64,000 bases of DNA, taken from assembly GCA_037179515.1 (NCBI GenBank), contig JAXCGZ010009472.1:119501-183500 (forward strand). Reading direction: 5' to 3'. Positions within the stretch are counted from its first letter, which is position 1; the number at the start of each line of letters is the position of its first letter. The notes below the pieces were generated by a model. It did not search any database. It saw nothing but the letters and a program-made list of their open reading frames with translations, and had not been told where the DNA came from. This DNA is from Halocaridina rubra. Lineage: Eukaryota; Arthropoda; Malacostraca; Decapoda; Atyidae. The position numbers were made by a program, and so were the translations under genes. This document shows positions 1 through 11,527 of this stretch, in pieces.

Positions 1-276
1 GTGTTATAGTCATTGTTGGTGTTTGTTTTTTGATCAAGTATTTGCAGGTAATTAATTTTGACCACACAAATATCCCACAGCTTACACCTTTTTTCCTTGA
101 GATTTTTGTAACTCGATAGTTAATCAAGGAAAAAGAAAAGAAGAGGATTTTCATATTATTTTCACTTTTTTCTTTGGCAAAATCTTTTAGGGATAGACTG
201 TACTAGCATAGTAAATGGAGTCATCATATTTTACAGTTGCATCTGTAAACTATTTGTTTTGTCTCATTCTTTCCAG

Positions 277-426
277 GTTTCAACTCCCCTTTGCAGCGCA
301 CGAGATTTGAAGAAATTTAAAGAGCATAATGGTGATGCAATCATGCGCTACACACCCTCAAATTCTGACCAAGCTGTTTGCATTGAACCAGATTTGCTTA
401 CTTCAGATGAAAATAATGCAGATTAA
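277..426 (+). CDS. Terminal coding exon of an unrecognised gene
   Basis: A strong acceptor (polypyrimidine stretch ending TTTCCAG at 270-276) is followed by 49 open codons and a TAA at 424-426. The reading frame continues from an exon left of the window. The peptide starts VSTPLCSARDLKKF and ends DLLTSDENNAD; it is hydrophilic, with an acidic tail, no membrane segment and no motif I recognise. A second AG at 294-295 could serve as an alternative acceptor. The exon is short for a last exon but is followed by a plausible 3' UTR. The host gene cannot be named. The codon composition is less AT-rich than the flanks, which supports real coding. Confidence 0.6.
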   Translation, partial: VSTPLCSARDLKKFKEHNGDAIMRYTPSNSDQAVCIEPDLLTSDENNAD

Positions 427-484
427 ATGTCACTTGCATAATCATGAGATTAACAGAAATACTCGCAATTTAGTGCTAAAATGA

Positions 485-650
485 GTTTTAGTAATAGCAA
501 TAATGGCAACTGTAGTGCTAAACGGTTTTAGTAACAGCAATAATGGCAGTTGTAGTGTTAAAGGAAGTTTTAGTAACAGCAATAATGGCTATTGTAGTGT
601 TAAAAGGAGGTTTTATAGCATCATTTATGGCCATGGTAGTGCTGTAAGTT
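485..650 (+). repeat. 40-43 bp minisatellite, about four units
   Basis: Units starting GTTTTAGTAA at 485, 525 and 567 and a diverged GTTTTATAGC unit at 610 share the core AGCAATAATGGC and TGTAGTG. The 83-aa ORF at 503-754 is a by-product of this repeat. Confidence 0.8.
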
Positions 651-1000
651 TTTATATTCTTCGAGCTAATGATAATTCATTTTCCTTATGTCAGTGCTCA
701 GAGAACTGCAGTGTGATATTCTTTTTAGAATTCATTGTTGTAAATAATGTTTAATTTATTTTTTACAAAACTTAGGCTTGGATTTCTTACTATATAACAA
801 AGAACTTCATATACTTAAGGGATAAAATTAATTTAAAAATGTACAGAATACTGTACTGACATGTAGTGTTGTTATCAGTACGTAAGTTTTAAGTAACTCA
901 TTGTAGAGATTAGCATTGTCTTTCAATTTTACTGTTGGTAGCTCAGGTAAATTTTAAGTGTTAACTTTGTACTTGCTTACTTTCAGTACATTGGAATAGC

Positions 1001-1094
1001 TGTTCCAGACAGTCTATTGGCATGTCTGTTCCATGCAGTCTATTGGTATGTTTGTTCCAGACAGTCTATTGGTATGTCTGTTCTAGCCAATCTT
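1001..1094 (+). repeat. 26-bp minisatellite, about 3.5 units
   Basis: The unit TGTTCCAGACAGTCTATTGG plus six more bases is repeated at 1001, 1027 and 1053, with a partial fourth unit at 1079. Units differ by one to three bases. Confidence 0.85.
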
Positions 1095-1240
1095 TTATGT
1101 AGACCATTGTTAATAATACTCTTCTTTGAAAATATTGCTTAGTGTTGCTTATAAAAATTAATTAAATGATACACTTTAATAGTTATGAATTACATTGTGT
1201 TTTGGAAAATAAACTGTTAGTCATGGAAAGTGGTGACCCC

Positions 1241-2381
1241 AACAAGTTTAATGAGGTCATGACATCTGTCATAAATATCATTTATAATATGTAAGATGAC
1301 AGCTCATAGTAAACCTGCCTTTGAATATACAATTTTTTTCATATTCACTTCCATTAGTAATTATTGTTATTTTGGAATAGTAATAATAATCGTAATTATG
1401 TATATGTTGAGTGTTCGTCATAAAATCGTAGATAATATTTATTGTTTTTTAGGTCTCAGTTTTATTTACTTATGGTGTTCAGGACATACATGGGAGCCTT
1501 TTGCGTTTGCAGTTCTAACACTGCCATAGGATACACAGCAGTGGCGTCAGATTTTAAGAGACAAAAATTGCGTTTTTATCTTGCATGAATTTAGAATTAT
1601 TAATACAGTTCTTTATTATTACATTATTTTATGAAAACTTGCCAAATATGTAACAAATGTTAGCAGAATATGAGAAGAATCAGCTGTGCAATGAAATTTT
1701 TTTTTTCTTTTAAAGAGATTAATCCCCATTCGAAAGGGGGTGGACTAAGAGAGGTTTGAACTGGGGAATGAACTCTTGGATGCTCCTTTCTTCTGGGTAA
1801 TTTGATAATTGTCAACTACTATAACTGTTTGAGAGTTTGCCGAATTTATTGAGACATGACTTATTCTGACTGGTACATCTTTAATCAGTTATTTATATAT
1901 ACAGTCCCATGGTGTTTTGCTCAAGATTTTTGAGAAACAAGTACAGTACGTACTACTATTATGGAAAGACTTAACATTATATAGCATAGAGCCCACACAG
2001 CTTTCTGGTGCTTTTTCGACATAATAGGTTCTGGTGTTGGTAGTTCTCAGTTTTCAGAATTTCTGTATGGAAATACTAATTTACTTGCAAATATCATATC
2101 ATACTGTCAAGCATTTTTCATTCATATATGTAAGTCATGAAAGACTTCAGGATGCCATATAAGCTAGGGTGGCACTTACATATTTTACAAATTTCACAAC
2201 AATGTACATTCCTCTTCTACAATAAATGATATTCAGATATATGTCATCATCAGTGTAATGTTTAACAATATATTTGATATAAGGAAATCCTTGTTCTCTG
2301 CCATATTATTCATCTTTTTCCTGGCGTATACTCATCTGAATGACTAGAGATATGGCCTTTCTCTTGTGACACATTGGAATA
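1241..2381. other. Intergenic, no gene seen
   Basis: AT-rich sequence with short random ORFs only. Nothing recognisable was found. Confidence 0.5.
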
Positions 2382-2488
2382 CAGAAGCTCCCCTGCTTAT
2401 GAACAACTGCGTTATGAACAGTCACAGATACAAAAAACTTTCCCATTATCTATCCATATCTTAATGTTTGTATTACTATACTCTACTG

Positions 2489-3340
2489 TAGTGTTTCTCA
2501 ACCTTTTTTAAGTGAGGGCATACTTGCAGAGTAATTAAAACTCTGAGGTGCACTTAATATATCAGTAAGATCAAATTATCTATAAAATTGTAAAATAGGA
2601 AAATTATAAAAAAAGGCTCTTGAAATAAAAATGCATATCTAAGACAATACAATATATTATATCAAGTATGCTTGTGTGAGACCTGTGCTTGATGTGCTTT
2701 GGCAATTTTTTAATATTAGGTCTTAAATGTGATAAGCATTTTCTCATCAATACATCTAATATTTGATCTATTTTTACATTTAATGTTGGTAAATGCAGAA
2801 AATCCTAATTCACAGTGGTATGATGTGGAGAACTGCAATAAAATATTTAATACTTTACGAGCTATTGAAGGATATTTTTCTTTGATGGAAATCCAAAACT
2901 GATGAATGGGCATCTCGTTATGTTTGATTTTTAAGATGTCCCTCACATTACTTAGGTCAAAGGATTAGCGCTGAGTCCTGTACTCACATGTCATTATAGC
3001 TGCTTCTCATATGCCTTAGGATGGGTTGTTCTAAGATTTTATATCAACCATTCATGAGAGGGAGAGAGATAATGATCGATTTAAATGCCTTGAGGAAGGG
3101 AAAAGGGAAAGAATTATTTATTCCTTTTTAAAGATTAAGGAAATGAGCATCCAGTTTAAAATATTAGACGACAAAGACTCGACTCAGACATGGTAGCCAC
3201 GTGCCTATCCATAGTTTTTTAAAAATACATATTTTTTTTATATAAAAAAATCATAAATTACTCTTTCATTAACTTGGGGCGCACCTGGCTACCTTTCAGG
3301 GTTCATGAGTGCACCTGGGCGCACCAGTTGTGAAACGCAG
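2489..3340 (-). mobile_element. hAT transposon relic with 8-bp target duplication
   Basis: The element is flanked by identical 8-bp direct repeats CTCTACTG at 2481-2488 and 3341-3348, the length typical of hAT elements. Its ends are inverted repeats: TAGTGTTTCTCAACC on the left and CTGCGTTTCACAACTGG on the right, the usual hAT (Charlie-like) style. On the minus strand, 2946-2716 encodes a remnant of the C-terminal hAT dimerisation domain (FWISIKEKYPSIARK, then YHCELGFSAF), which resembles ZBED5/SCAND3-type transposases. The rest of the transposase is missing, so the copy is dead. Confidence 0.85.
2716..2946 (-). pseudogene. hAT transposase C-terminal fragment
   Basis: This 76-codon reading frame contains the hAT C-terminal dimerisation signature: an FW..I..KYP segment, then LL.F.TSY.CE.GFSA near residues 38-52. 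Only this end of the transposase survives; the DNA-binding BED finger and the DDE catalytic region are absent. It lies between matched hAT termini with an 8-bp target duplication. The family call is from recognition of the motif, and a domain search would settle it. Confidence 0.75.
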
Positions 3341-3545
3341 CTCTACTGTACTATTACATTATTATTGCTGTTATAAAATTCATTAATACTGTATAGTATA
3401 TGTTTTATATAGGAGTAAAGTGTCTTTACCCTTACTGCTGCACAATGGCATTAAAAGTACTGTACAGTACTTTTTTTTTTTTACCTAACACAGCTTACGA
3501 ACTGGTTTCTGGATTCTAACTAGTTTATAAGTTGGGGAGTGTCTG

Positions 3546-4437
3546 TATACTGTTGTTTGCAAATATTTTTTTTGTCTTGCATTCAGTAGAGTGCATCTCT
3601 TAATGCTGTTGGGTAGAATATATTTAGTTATTTCAAAGGGGTACTTGTGATGCTTTAATGCACCAAAATTCATTATTTCTGTGCATAGGCTACTTAAAGA
3701 GTGGAGTTAAATCTTTAATCAAAAGAACACATAAGGTAATCCCAGTTAGCGACTGTGATGGAAATATTTATTATATCACTTCTGTGTTAAGAGTTTGCTA
3801 TATGATGCATAGTAATTACCTACAGTATATGTAAATATAAACTTAAGTTTAGTAACTGTAAATGATCTGCAATCCATGAAGATTATGTTTTTATGCACAT
3901 AAGTGAATTTAATGCTTATTTGCCATATATTGTCAGAGTCAGGAAGGCATCAAATCTTCATCATATTCTGTCCATTTTTACCTCATCCATGAATTGTTAT
4001 GTGGCCAAAAATTATATCATGGAAGAAATCCTTGCTAATCCACATCTCCAGTTTCCCTTTTGCAAAATATTCTTCTTACAACTCAGAGGAGGCAAGGATA
4101 TACCTTTTAGTCCCCTCCTACCTTAGGCACGGCAATTGAAGATGGAAAACATTGTCTCTCACAATCAGTGATAAGTTATTGAAGTACATAATCTGTTTGT
4201 AATATGTAAAGTGGCAAGGCATGTTGGTTGTTTGTCATAGTTTTTAAGGATAAAAATGCCTCATCAAGGAAGGGCTTCAATATGAAATAAAATTCTCATA
4301 TAAACAAGTTAAACATTATCAGATCTTTGTGAATTATTCATTTACCTCTGCAAATCTTTACAGCAAAACTAATAAAAATGTGATTATATTGCTGCTGCAC
4401 TGTGTAGTATATTGACATAGGTATTTCTTATGTTATT
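3546..4437. other. Intergenic, no gene seen
   Basis: AT-rich sequence with short ORFs that lack coding features. Confidence 0.5.
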
Positions 4438-4591
4438 GGGGATCACAGTAGTCAAGTGCTTAGAATACTCGACCCAAAAGTACTCACAATCAAGCCCAAG
4501 GTAGGGCATTAGAAAGGCATCCAGCTTTCATTTCCAAGCCACACTCAGTCTGTGCCCATCCCCATAATGGGGATTATAGCGACATAAAAAG
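4438..4591 (+). repeat. SINE-like dispersed repeat, copy 1
   Basis: It shares its order of segments with 50010-50150: a GGGGATCAC start, AAGTGCTTAGA, an AAGGCATCC segment, then a CCCATAATGGGGATTATAG segment and GACATAAAA. The AGTGCTTAGA..ACTCGAC part looks like a tRNA D-arm region, but no clear B box is seen, so tRNA origin is a guess. Confidence 0.45.
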
Positions 4592-5344
4592 AGGATTATG
4601 TTATTGAAAAAAATGGTTCCAGCTCACATATAGGTTATTTTTAGTATTTTCTCTAATGGCAGGTAAGAGAAGCCATATTATCTTACCAATGGCTTTCTCT
4701 CCAGATGGATGTAATATAGCTCCATTATTGGACAAACAAACGTCTAGCCTGAATTTTTATACTATAAATCCTATGATGTTTGTTTGATATGTCAATAACA
4801 TTATATGAGGCTATGCTTACACAAATACTTCCTCTTATATAAATACTTCTGGTACATTGCAGATTTTGATTATTACTCTCACTTTATTTTTATATTATAT
4901 ATTTTCTTACTTTCCTCACATCTTCAGACACACTTTTGTCTGTTATATAGAGCATGTCATAGTTTTAAAGGTACACTTTCTCCCAACAGAGGCAGCAAGA
5001 TGGCCTCAGCCATATATGGACGAAATAAACTATGGTAACAAAACTTGATACTCCCTATCATTTCTCATCCCAAAACATTAATTTCTCGTCATGCTTATGC
5101 ATAACAGATACTGTGAGTTAAATCAAGTCAGTGCTAGCTCAAAATTCCAAAGCAATGCCTTAAGTACCTCATGTTACCTATGTCACTTTATAAAATTTTT
5201 ATTGCTAGCATTTGTATGGGTTATATAGCACACTGTATCACTTCCTTTTATCTTGAACATACCTCTCGCCTTCCTAAACTTCAAGGCCTCATCTGAGCAG
5301 GGTATCATGCACAAACTAAAACAAGTTTAGTAACCTTCAGGGAA
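4592..5344. other. Intergenic, no gene seen
   Basis: AT-rich sequence; the two overlapping + strand ORFs at 4805-5048 lack domains or splice context. Confidence 0.45.
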
Positions 5345-5885
5345 ACGAACTAGAAAATATTCAGATATATTTACGAGACTTATTTTAGGCTACAGCTTGA
5401 ATATGCAGCACCCTTTTAAAATTTCCACTTGAAAAAATATTTTGAAGAAAGTTCAAAGTATTGTATAAAGGTATGCTATGAAGCTGGTGACTGAGATATG
5501 TAATCTCAGCTATGAGGGAAGGCTGAAAGAGTTTGACTTATCAACACTAGAATCCAGAAAAATGAGGGGAATATACTAACAGTTTTAAATTCCTCCATGG
5601 TTTTGACTGAGTGGATATGGAGCAGTACTTTGATATTCGTGGCTCTAGAACTACAAGTCATGCTTTGAGAGTTCTTAAGAAACCTTTGCAGGATGTAAGG
5701 ATCACTATTATAGTGTAAGAAAAATTGATAATTGGAATTCACTGAACGAGGCAATGTTAAATACTAATTCTCTCATAGTATTAAGGAAAGATATAAATGC
5801 TGGCGAGTAGAAAATTGAAACCTACCATGAAATGGGAAAGTACAATAATAGGGCTCTTTCCCGTGAATACAATAAGATATACGTA
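5345..5885 (+). pseudogene. Old CR1-like LINE 3' fragment
   Basis: The text parallels the C-terminal part and 3' UTR of the CR1-like LINE seen intact at 14980-15530: LEYAAPF-like, then SYE..L.E-like segments, and the GGGCTCTTTCCCGT 3' UTR motif at 5855-5868. Frameshifts and stops are frequent, so this copy is much older than those at 8-37 kb. Confidence 0.75.
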
Positions 5886-6720
5886 TACAATAGGTCCTCG
5901 TATAATGTCGTTCCGACTAATGTCATTTCATCATTACGAAAGAGGCCAAAAAATAATGACTAAATTATTAATAAATTAATAATTCAACCTACCTGGCTGG
6001 TGCGGTAACTTCAAACCGCACCAAAACAATTTGTAAGCTAGAAATACTGCTGTATTCATATTTATCAAGTTAATGGGTTTATTTATTTATTTATTTATTT
6101 ATATATATGGTTACATTGAAGGATTATATTGAATTTAAAAAAAATACATAGCTGTAAATATGATTTTATTCTAAATACACACGAATACAGAGCTAGCAAA
6201 CATAACTGTATTCATATTTATCAAGTTAATGGCTAGATTTATATTTTTATATACTGTACTGTATTTGGTTATACAGTACTAAAGAATTATACTGAATTAA
6301 AATAAAACACAGCTGTAAATATGATTTTCTTCGAAATACACACAAATACAAAGCTAGCAAAAGCTGTATTCATATTTATCAAATTAGTGGATTTATTTAT
6401 TTATTATTTTATATATAGTATTTGGTTATATTGAAAAATTATATTTAATTTAAAAAAAATACCAAACAGTTGTAAATACAATTTTATTTGAAATACACAC
6501 GAATACAAAGCTAGCAAACACAGCTAATGGCTTTATTTATTTACTTCTTTATATATTTGATTATATTGAAGAATTATATTGAATTTTAAAAAAAAATACC
6601 AAACATATAGCTGTAAACACGATTTCATTCAAATTACTTTGTTGAGAGTAGCGTAAGAATCAGGCATTACATGGCATTAGAAGAGGGAGAAGAACCACCG
6701 CTCAGTTTATTCCCGCACGT
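5886..6720 (+). mobile_element. Tigger-like element 5' part with ~145-bp tandem repeats
   Basis: The start (GGTCCTCGTATAATGTCGTT) parallels the ends at 51950 and 53726. It is followed by a conserved CCTACCTGGCTGGTGCGGTAA segment and about four tandem units, each with TATTTATCAAGTTAATGG, a run of TATTTA, GGATTATATTGAATTTAAAA and a TAAATATGATTTTATT segment. The unit array ends near 6640 and is followed by a sequence that also follows the array at 55660. There the same region leads into a Tigger-like transposase start; here no transposase is seen. Confidence 0.6.
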
Positions 6721-8082
<1,362 letters not shown>

Positions 8083-8314
8083 CAAGGAGGTAAAGGGTTA
8101 AGTAGTCGCCTTGGCTCAGTCGGTAGCGTCTCCGACTCTGAGGCGTCAGGTCGCGGGTTCGCGCCCCGTCAAGGTCTGAGGTTAGCAAAGGCATGCACTC
8201 AGCGTAAGGATTACATCTGCCAAAACAAGTCCTTCGCAAGAAGGCAACCGTCCTAGCCCTTGGTTGATAAGGGAGTCCGTGACGTAAAACCTGAACAAGG
8301 AGGTAAAGGGTTAA
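8083..8314 (+). mobile_element. tRNA-derived SINE (family I) with 19-bp target duplication
   Basis: The body at 8102-8295 is flanked by a perfect direct repeat, CAAGGAGGTAAAGGGTTAA, at 8083-8101 and 8296-8314. Its head resembles a tRNA: box-A-like TGGCTCAGTCGGTAGCG and a canonical box B, GGTTCGCGCCC, within 8110-8170. It ends GTAAAACCTGAA rather than in poly(A). Such elements are copied by LINE machinery; the partner LINE is unknown. A second copy lies at 41689-41880 on the minus strand. Confidence 0.9.
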
Positions 8315-8438
8315 TGGCTAAAATCCATTAGCGACTAACATTCCTTTCTCCAAGTCTTCTACAGCCACCAATTGGAAAGAGTGACCACTGTGTGTTGTTG
8401 ATGGAGTATATCATTGAAGATATTCTTCCTGAGAGTAG

Positions 8439-8643
8439 AAAAAAAAAAATAAAATAAACTTTATTTCCATTACAATACAATGGGTATTCGTCAGCCGGGA
8501 CAAGCCCCAACCCCCCACTGTGGTGCCCTGCCACAGCAGTTCCTGCCAGTAAACAGCTTAAACTCTCGGTCTTGGACGGGGACCGATCTTTCGACCTCGT
8601 GAATGCGAAGCCAGCGCATTACCACTGTACTAGCCAGCAGGCT
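8439..8643 (-). mobile_element. tRNA-like SINE (family II) inside LINE copy A
   Basis: On the minus strand it starts AGCCTGCTGGCTAGTACAG, with a box-A-like TAGTACAGTGGTAACGCG arrangement and a box-B-like GGTCGAAAGATC, and ends AATAAAGTTTATTTTATTTT plus T-rich text, i.e. an A-rich tail in element orientation. A second copy lies at 55952-56143. Against the intact LINE, about 12 bp of target (GGCACTGAGGAC) are missing at the insertion point and no target duplication is seen. Confidence 0.8.
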
Positions 8644-10728
8644 ATGAGGAGGAACTATCCGAAAGGAGATTACATCAAAATGAATGAGCTTTTTGCAGTT
8701 CTTGACTGGAGAACCTTATTTTACAACAAATTTGTACAAGAAATGTATGACATCTTTTGTGAGAAATATGGGAAGATAGTAGATTGCTGCATACCTGTCA
8801 CCACAGTAGGTGTAATTCATGCCAGAGAGAAATGGTTCGATAATGGGTGTAAAAGAGCTAAGGAGTGGAGAGACAAATGCTGGAAAAGGTATAGGAGGAG
8901 AAAAAACATAAATGCCTGGCAAACCTACAAAAGAGCAAGAAATGACTACCTAAGTAAAAGGAGAGAGGCAGAGAGAGACTATGAGAGGGACATCACCAGG
9001 AAGGCTATAGAAAATCCCAAGCTTTTCCACAGCTTTATCAGAGGAAAACTGAAGGTAAAAGAACAGGTTTTAAGGCTAAAGAGAGCGGATGGAAGCATCA
9101 CTGAGACGGATGAAGAGATCTGCAAAGAATTGAAAAAGGAGTTTCAGTCAGTATTTACAGTAGAAAATACCCCACCCCCTCAGATTGCAGTGATAAAAGC
9201 TCAAGGGCCAGTATTAGAGAACATCAACCTTACAGCCATAGAGGTATGCAAAGCGCTGATGGATTTAGATGTTCATAAAGCTACAGGTCCTGATGACATA
9301 TCCCCTCATGTGCTTAAAAAGTGCACAAACACAATATCAGTGGCACTAAGTATCATATTTAAAAAGTCACGGGAGTCAGGGGAGATTCCAAGATGCTGGA
9401 AACAAGCAAATGTGATACCTATCTTCAAAAAGGGAAGGAGGGATACGGCTCTGAACTATAGACCAATTTCCTTGACCAGCATAGTTTGCAAAGTTATGGA
9501 GAAACTACTAAGGAAACATATCTCTCTTCACTTGGAATCCTTCAACTTTTTGTCAGTGAGGCAACATGGCTTCAGAGAAGGTAGATCAACAGTAACAAAC
9601 TTATTAGAATTTTATGATGAGGTAAGCCAAATCTTACAGGAAAGAGAGGGCTGGGCAGATTGCATATTCCTAGACTTCCAGAAAGCGTTTGACACTGTTC
9701 CACATGGGAGACTTATTAGGAAGCTGCAATCAATGGCTAGAATAGGTGGAAATGTTTTGAAATGGATAAAAACTTACTTAGAAGGAAGGGAACAGAGGGT
9801 TAGAGTAAGAAACTCAGTGTCTGAATGGAGAAGAGTTAGTAGTGGAGTTCCACAGGGTTCAGTTTTAGGGCCACTTTTGTTCCTTGTATATGTAAATGAC
9901 CTACCAGAGTCTGTAAATTCATTCATGAATATGTTTGCAGATTATGCAAAGATTGTGAAGAAAGTAAAAAACGAGAACAATGGTAGAGAACTTCAGGAGG
10001 ATCTAAATAATCTGCATGAGTGGTCAGAAAAGTGGCTAATGAAATTCAATACTTCAAAATGTAAGGTAATGAGAGTGGGTACAAGTGCAAGAAGGCCCAA
10101 GCTTGACTACTCGGTGGCTGGAGTACAACTTCAAGAGACAGAAAATGAGAGAGATCTAGGAGTAAACATACTGGCAGATTTGTCTCCAGAAATACATATA
10201 AATGGCATAGTAAGGGCAGCATATGCATTCTTATCAAATGTAAGGGTAGCCTTCAGGCACATGGACAAGGAAATGTTCAGAAATATTTATGTAACCTGTG
10301 TGAGGCCAAAACTCGAATATGCAGCCCCCTTTTGGAATCCGCACTTGAAAAAGCACATAGCTAAGCTTGAAAAAGTTCAAAGACATGCCACGAAACTGGT
10401 GCCAGAAATACGCAATCTCAGTTTTGATGAGAGGCTGAGGGAATTAGACTTACCATCACTCGAAGCTAGAAGAGTGAGGGGGGATATGGTGACAGTCTTT
10501 AAATTCCTTCATGGTTATAATAGAGTGGATAGGGATCGATATTTTGATATGGCTGGCTCTAGAACTAGAGGTCATAGTTTGAAGCTTCGTAAGAAAACTT
10601 CTTTGCAGGATGTAAGAAAATACTTTTTCAGTGTAAGAGTAGTTGATAATTGGAATTCGCTAAGCGAGGAGGTAGTTAATGCTATCTCAATCCATAGTTT
10701 TAAGGACAGGTATGATAAGTATCACTAA
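8572..10728 (+). pseudogene. LINE copy A ORF2, open frame with mutated RT active site
   Basis: The 718-codon frame begins with a TTG codon inside the SINE; the LINE-derived part begins at the ATG at 8644-8646. It holds the linker region, the RT palm (FLDFQKAFD, GVPQGSVLGP) and the conserved C-terminal region (RPKLEYAAPFWNPH, LPSLEARRVRGDM). The catalytic FADD motif reads FADY (TTT GCA GAT TAT near 9931-9942), so reverse transcription should fail. The endonuclease domain is mostly lost. It therefore has a long open frame but is not functional. The first 24 codons are SINE-derived and are unlikely to be used. Confidence 0.9.
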
Positions 10729-10918
10729 GTATAAAATGGAACCGATGAGGAGACGGGAAGATACGAGCTTTAGGTAATCACATGATAGAAATTAATAAGT
10801 ACACATACTAAGACAAAAAAGTATACATTCATGCACTTACGTTACAATAAACGAAACTATATGAAAATAACACTTACATAATGTACGTAGAAATAAACTG
10901 TCTTGAAATATATTCAAG

Positions 10919-11080
<162 letters not shown>

Positions 11081-11089
11081 CCATCTTTC

Positions 11090-11340
11090 CCCTCATAAGG
11101 GATGTGGCTGAGTCAAGGCATTTATTCTGACTCTTTGGGAAGAGAAACTACAGAGGAGGGGATTCCCAGTCCCCTTGCTCTGCCCCATATGGTCAACTCT
11201 TACGACATGCAGGGAACATGGAGGAAGTATTCTGACTCCCTCCCTCAGGGATTTGAACAAATAACACATAATTATGGTGCTAAGGGGCACTGGTTCGAAT
11301 CCTGGCCAGGGGCAAAATTCTTCATATTTTCACATATATT
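11090..11340 (-). repeat. RTE-like 5' leader fragment and tRNA-like remnant
   Basis: The reverse complement of 11185-11235 parallels the RTE leader at 21125-21175 (TTCCCTGC, then TGTCGTAAGAG). At 11280-11315 a GGTTCGAATCC box-B-like motif lies in CACTGGTTCGAATCCTGGCC on the plus strand, which suggests a tRNA-derived remnant. Both calls rest on short matches. Confidence 0.4.
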
Positions 11341-11527
11341 ACTGTTTATTTTATAATGCACACACACACACACACACACACAGAAAGGAGACAAACTGAG
11401 TCACTAAATAGCACTTATATGGAGATATAAAAATTCTGTGTGAAGGTAAATTAGAAGTTTTTCTCTTTTCTTTTTTTTTCCTCTTTCTCGTCTTCTTTCT
11501 ATATTCTGTGAGAGGGAGAACATAAAA

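Larger units (their letters stand above)
427..1240 (+). other. Probable 3' UTR of the upstream gene
   Basis: AT-rich sequence after the stop codon at 426. An AATAAA at 1208-1213 is the clearest polyadenylation signal, giving a 3' UTR of about 0.8 kb. Two small tandem repeats lie in it. No transcript evidence is available. Confidence 0.4.
2382..3545. mobile_element. TIR element with TA target duplication, split by a hAT relic
   Basis: The left end reads TA then CAGAAGCTCCCCTGCTTATG; the reverse complement of the right end reads CAGACACTCCCCAACTTATA. These are matching terminal inverted repeats flanked by TA at 2380-2381 and 3546-3547. Without the hAT insertion the element would be about 300 bp, so it was probably a non-autonomous Tc1/mariner-type element. 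Related termini occur at 62155-62205 and near 50453-50475. Confidence 0.65.
8374..10790 (+). mobile_element. CR1-like LINE copy A, 5'-truncated
   Basis: It begins inside the endonuclease domain (CCACCAATTGGAAAGAGTGA, matching 13261) and runs through the reverse transcriptase and the short 3' UTR. A family II SINE is inserted at 8439-8643. The 3' UTR lacks the GGGCTCTTTCCCGT part found in other copies. There is no (CA)n at its start. Confidence 0.9.
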
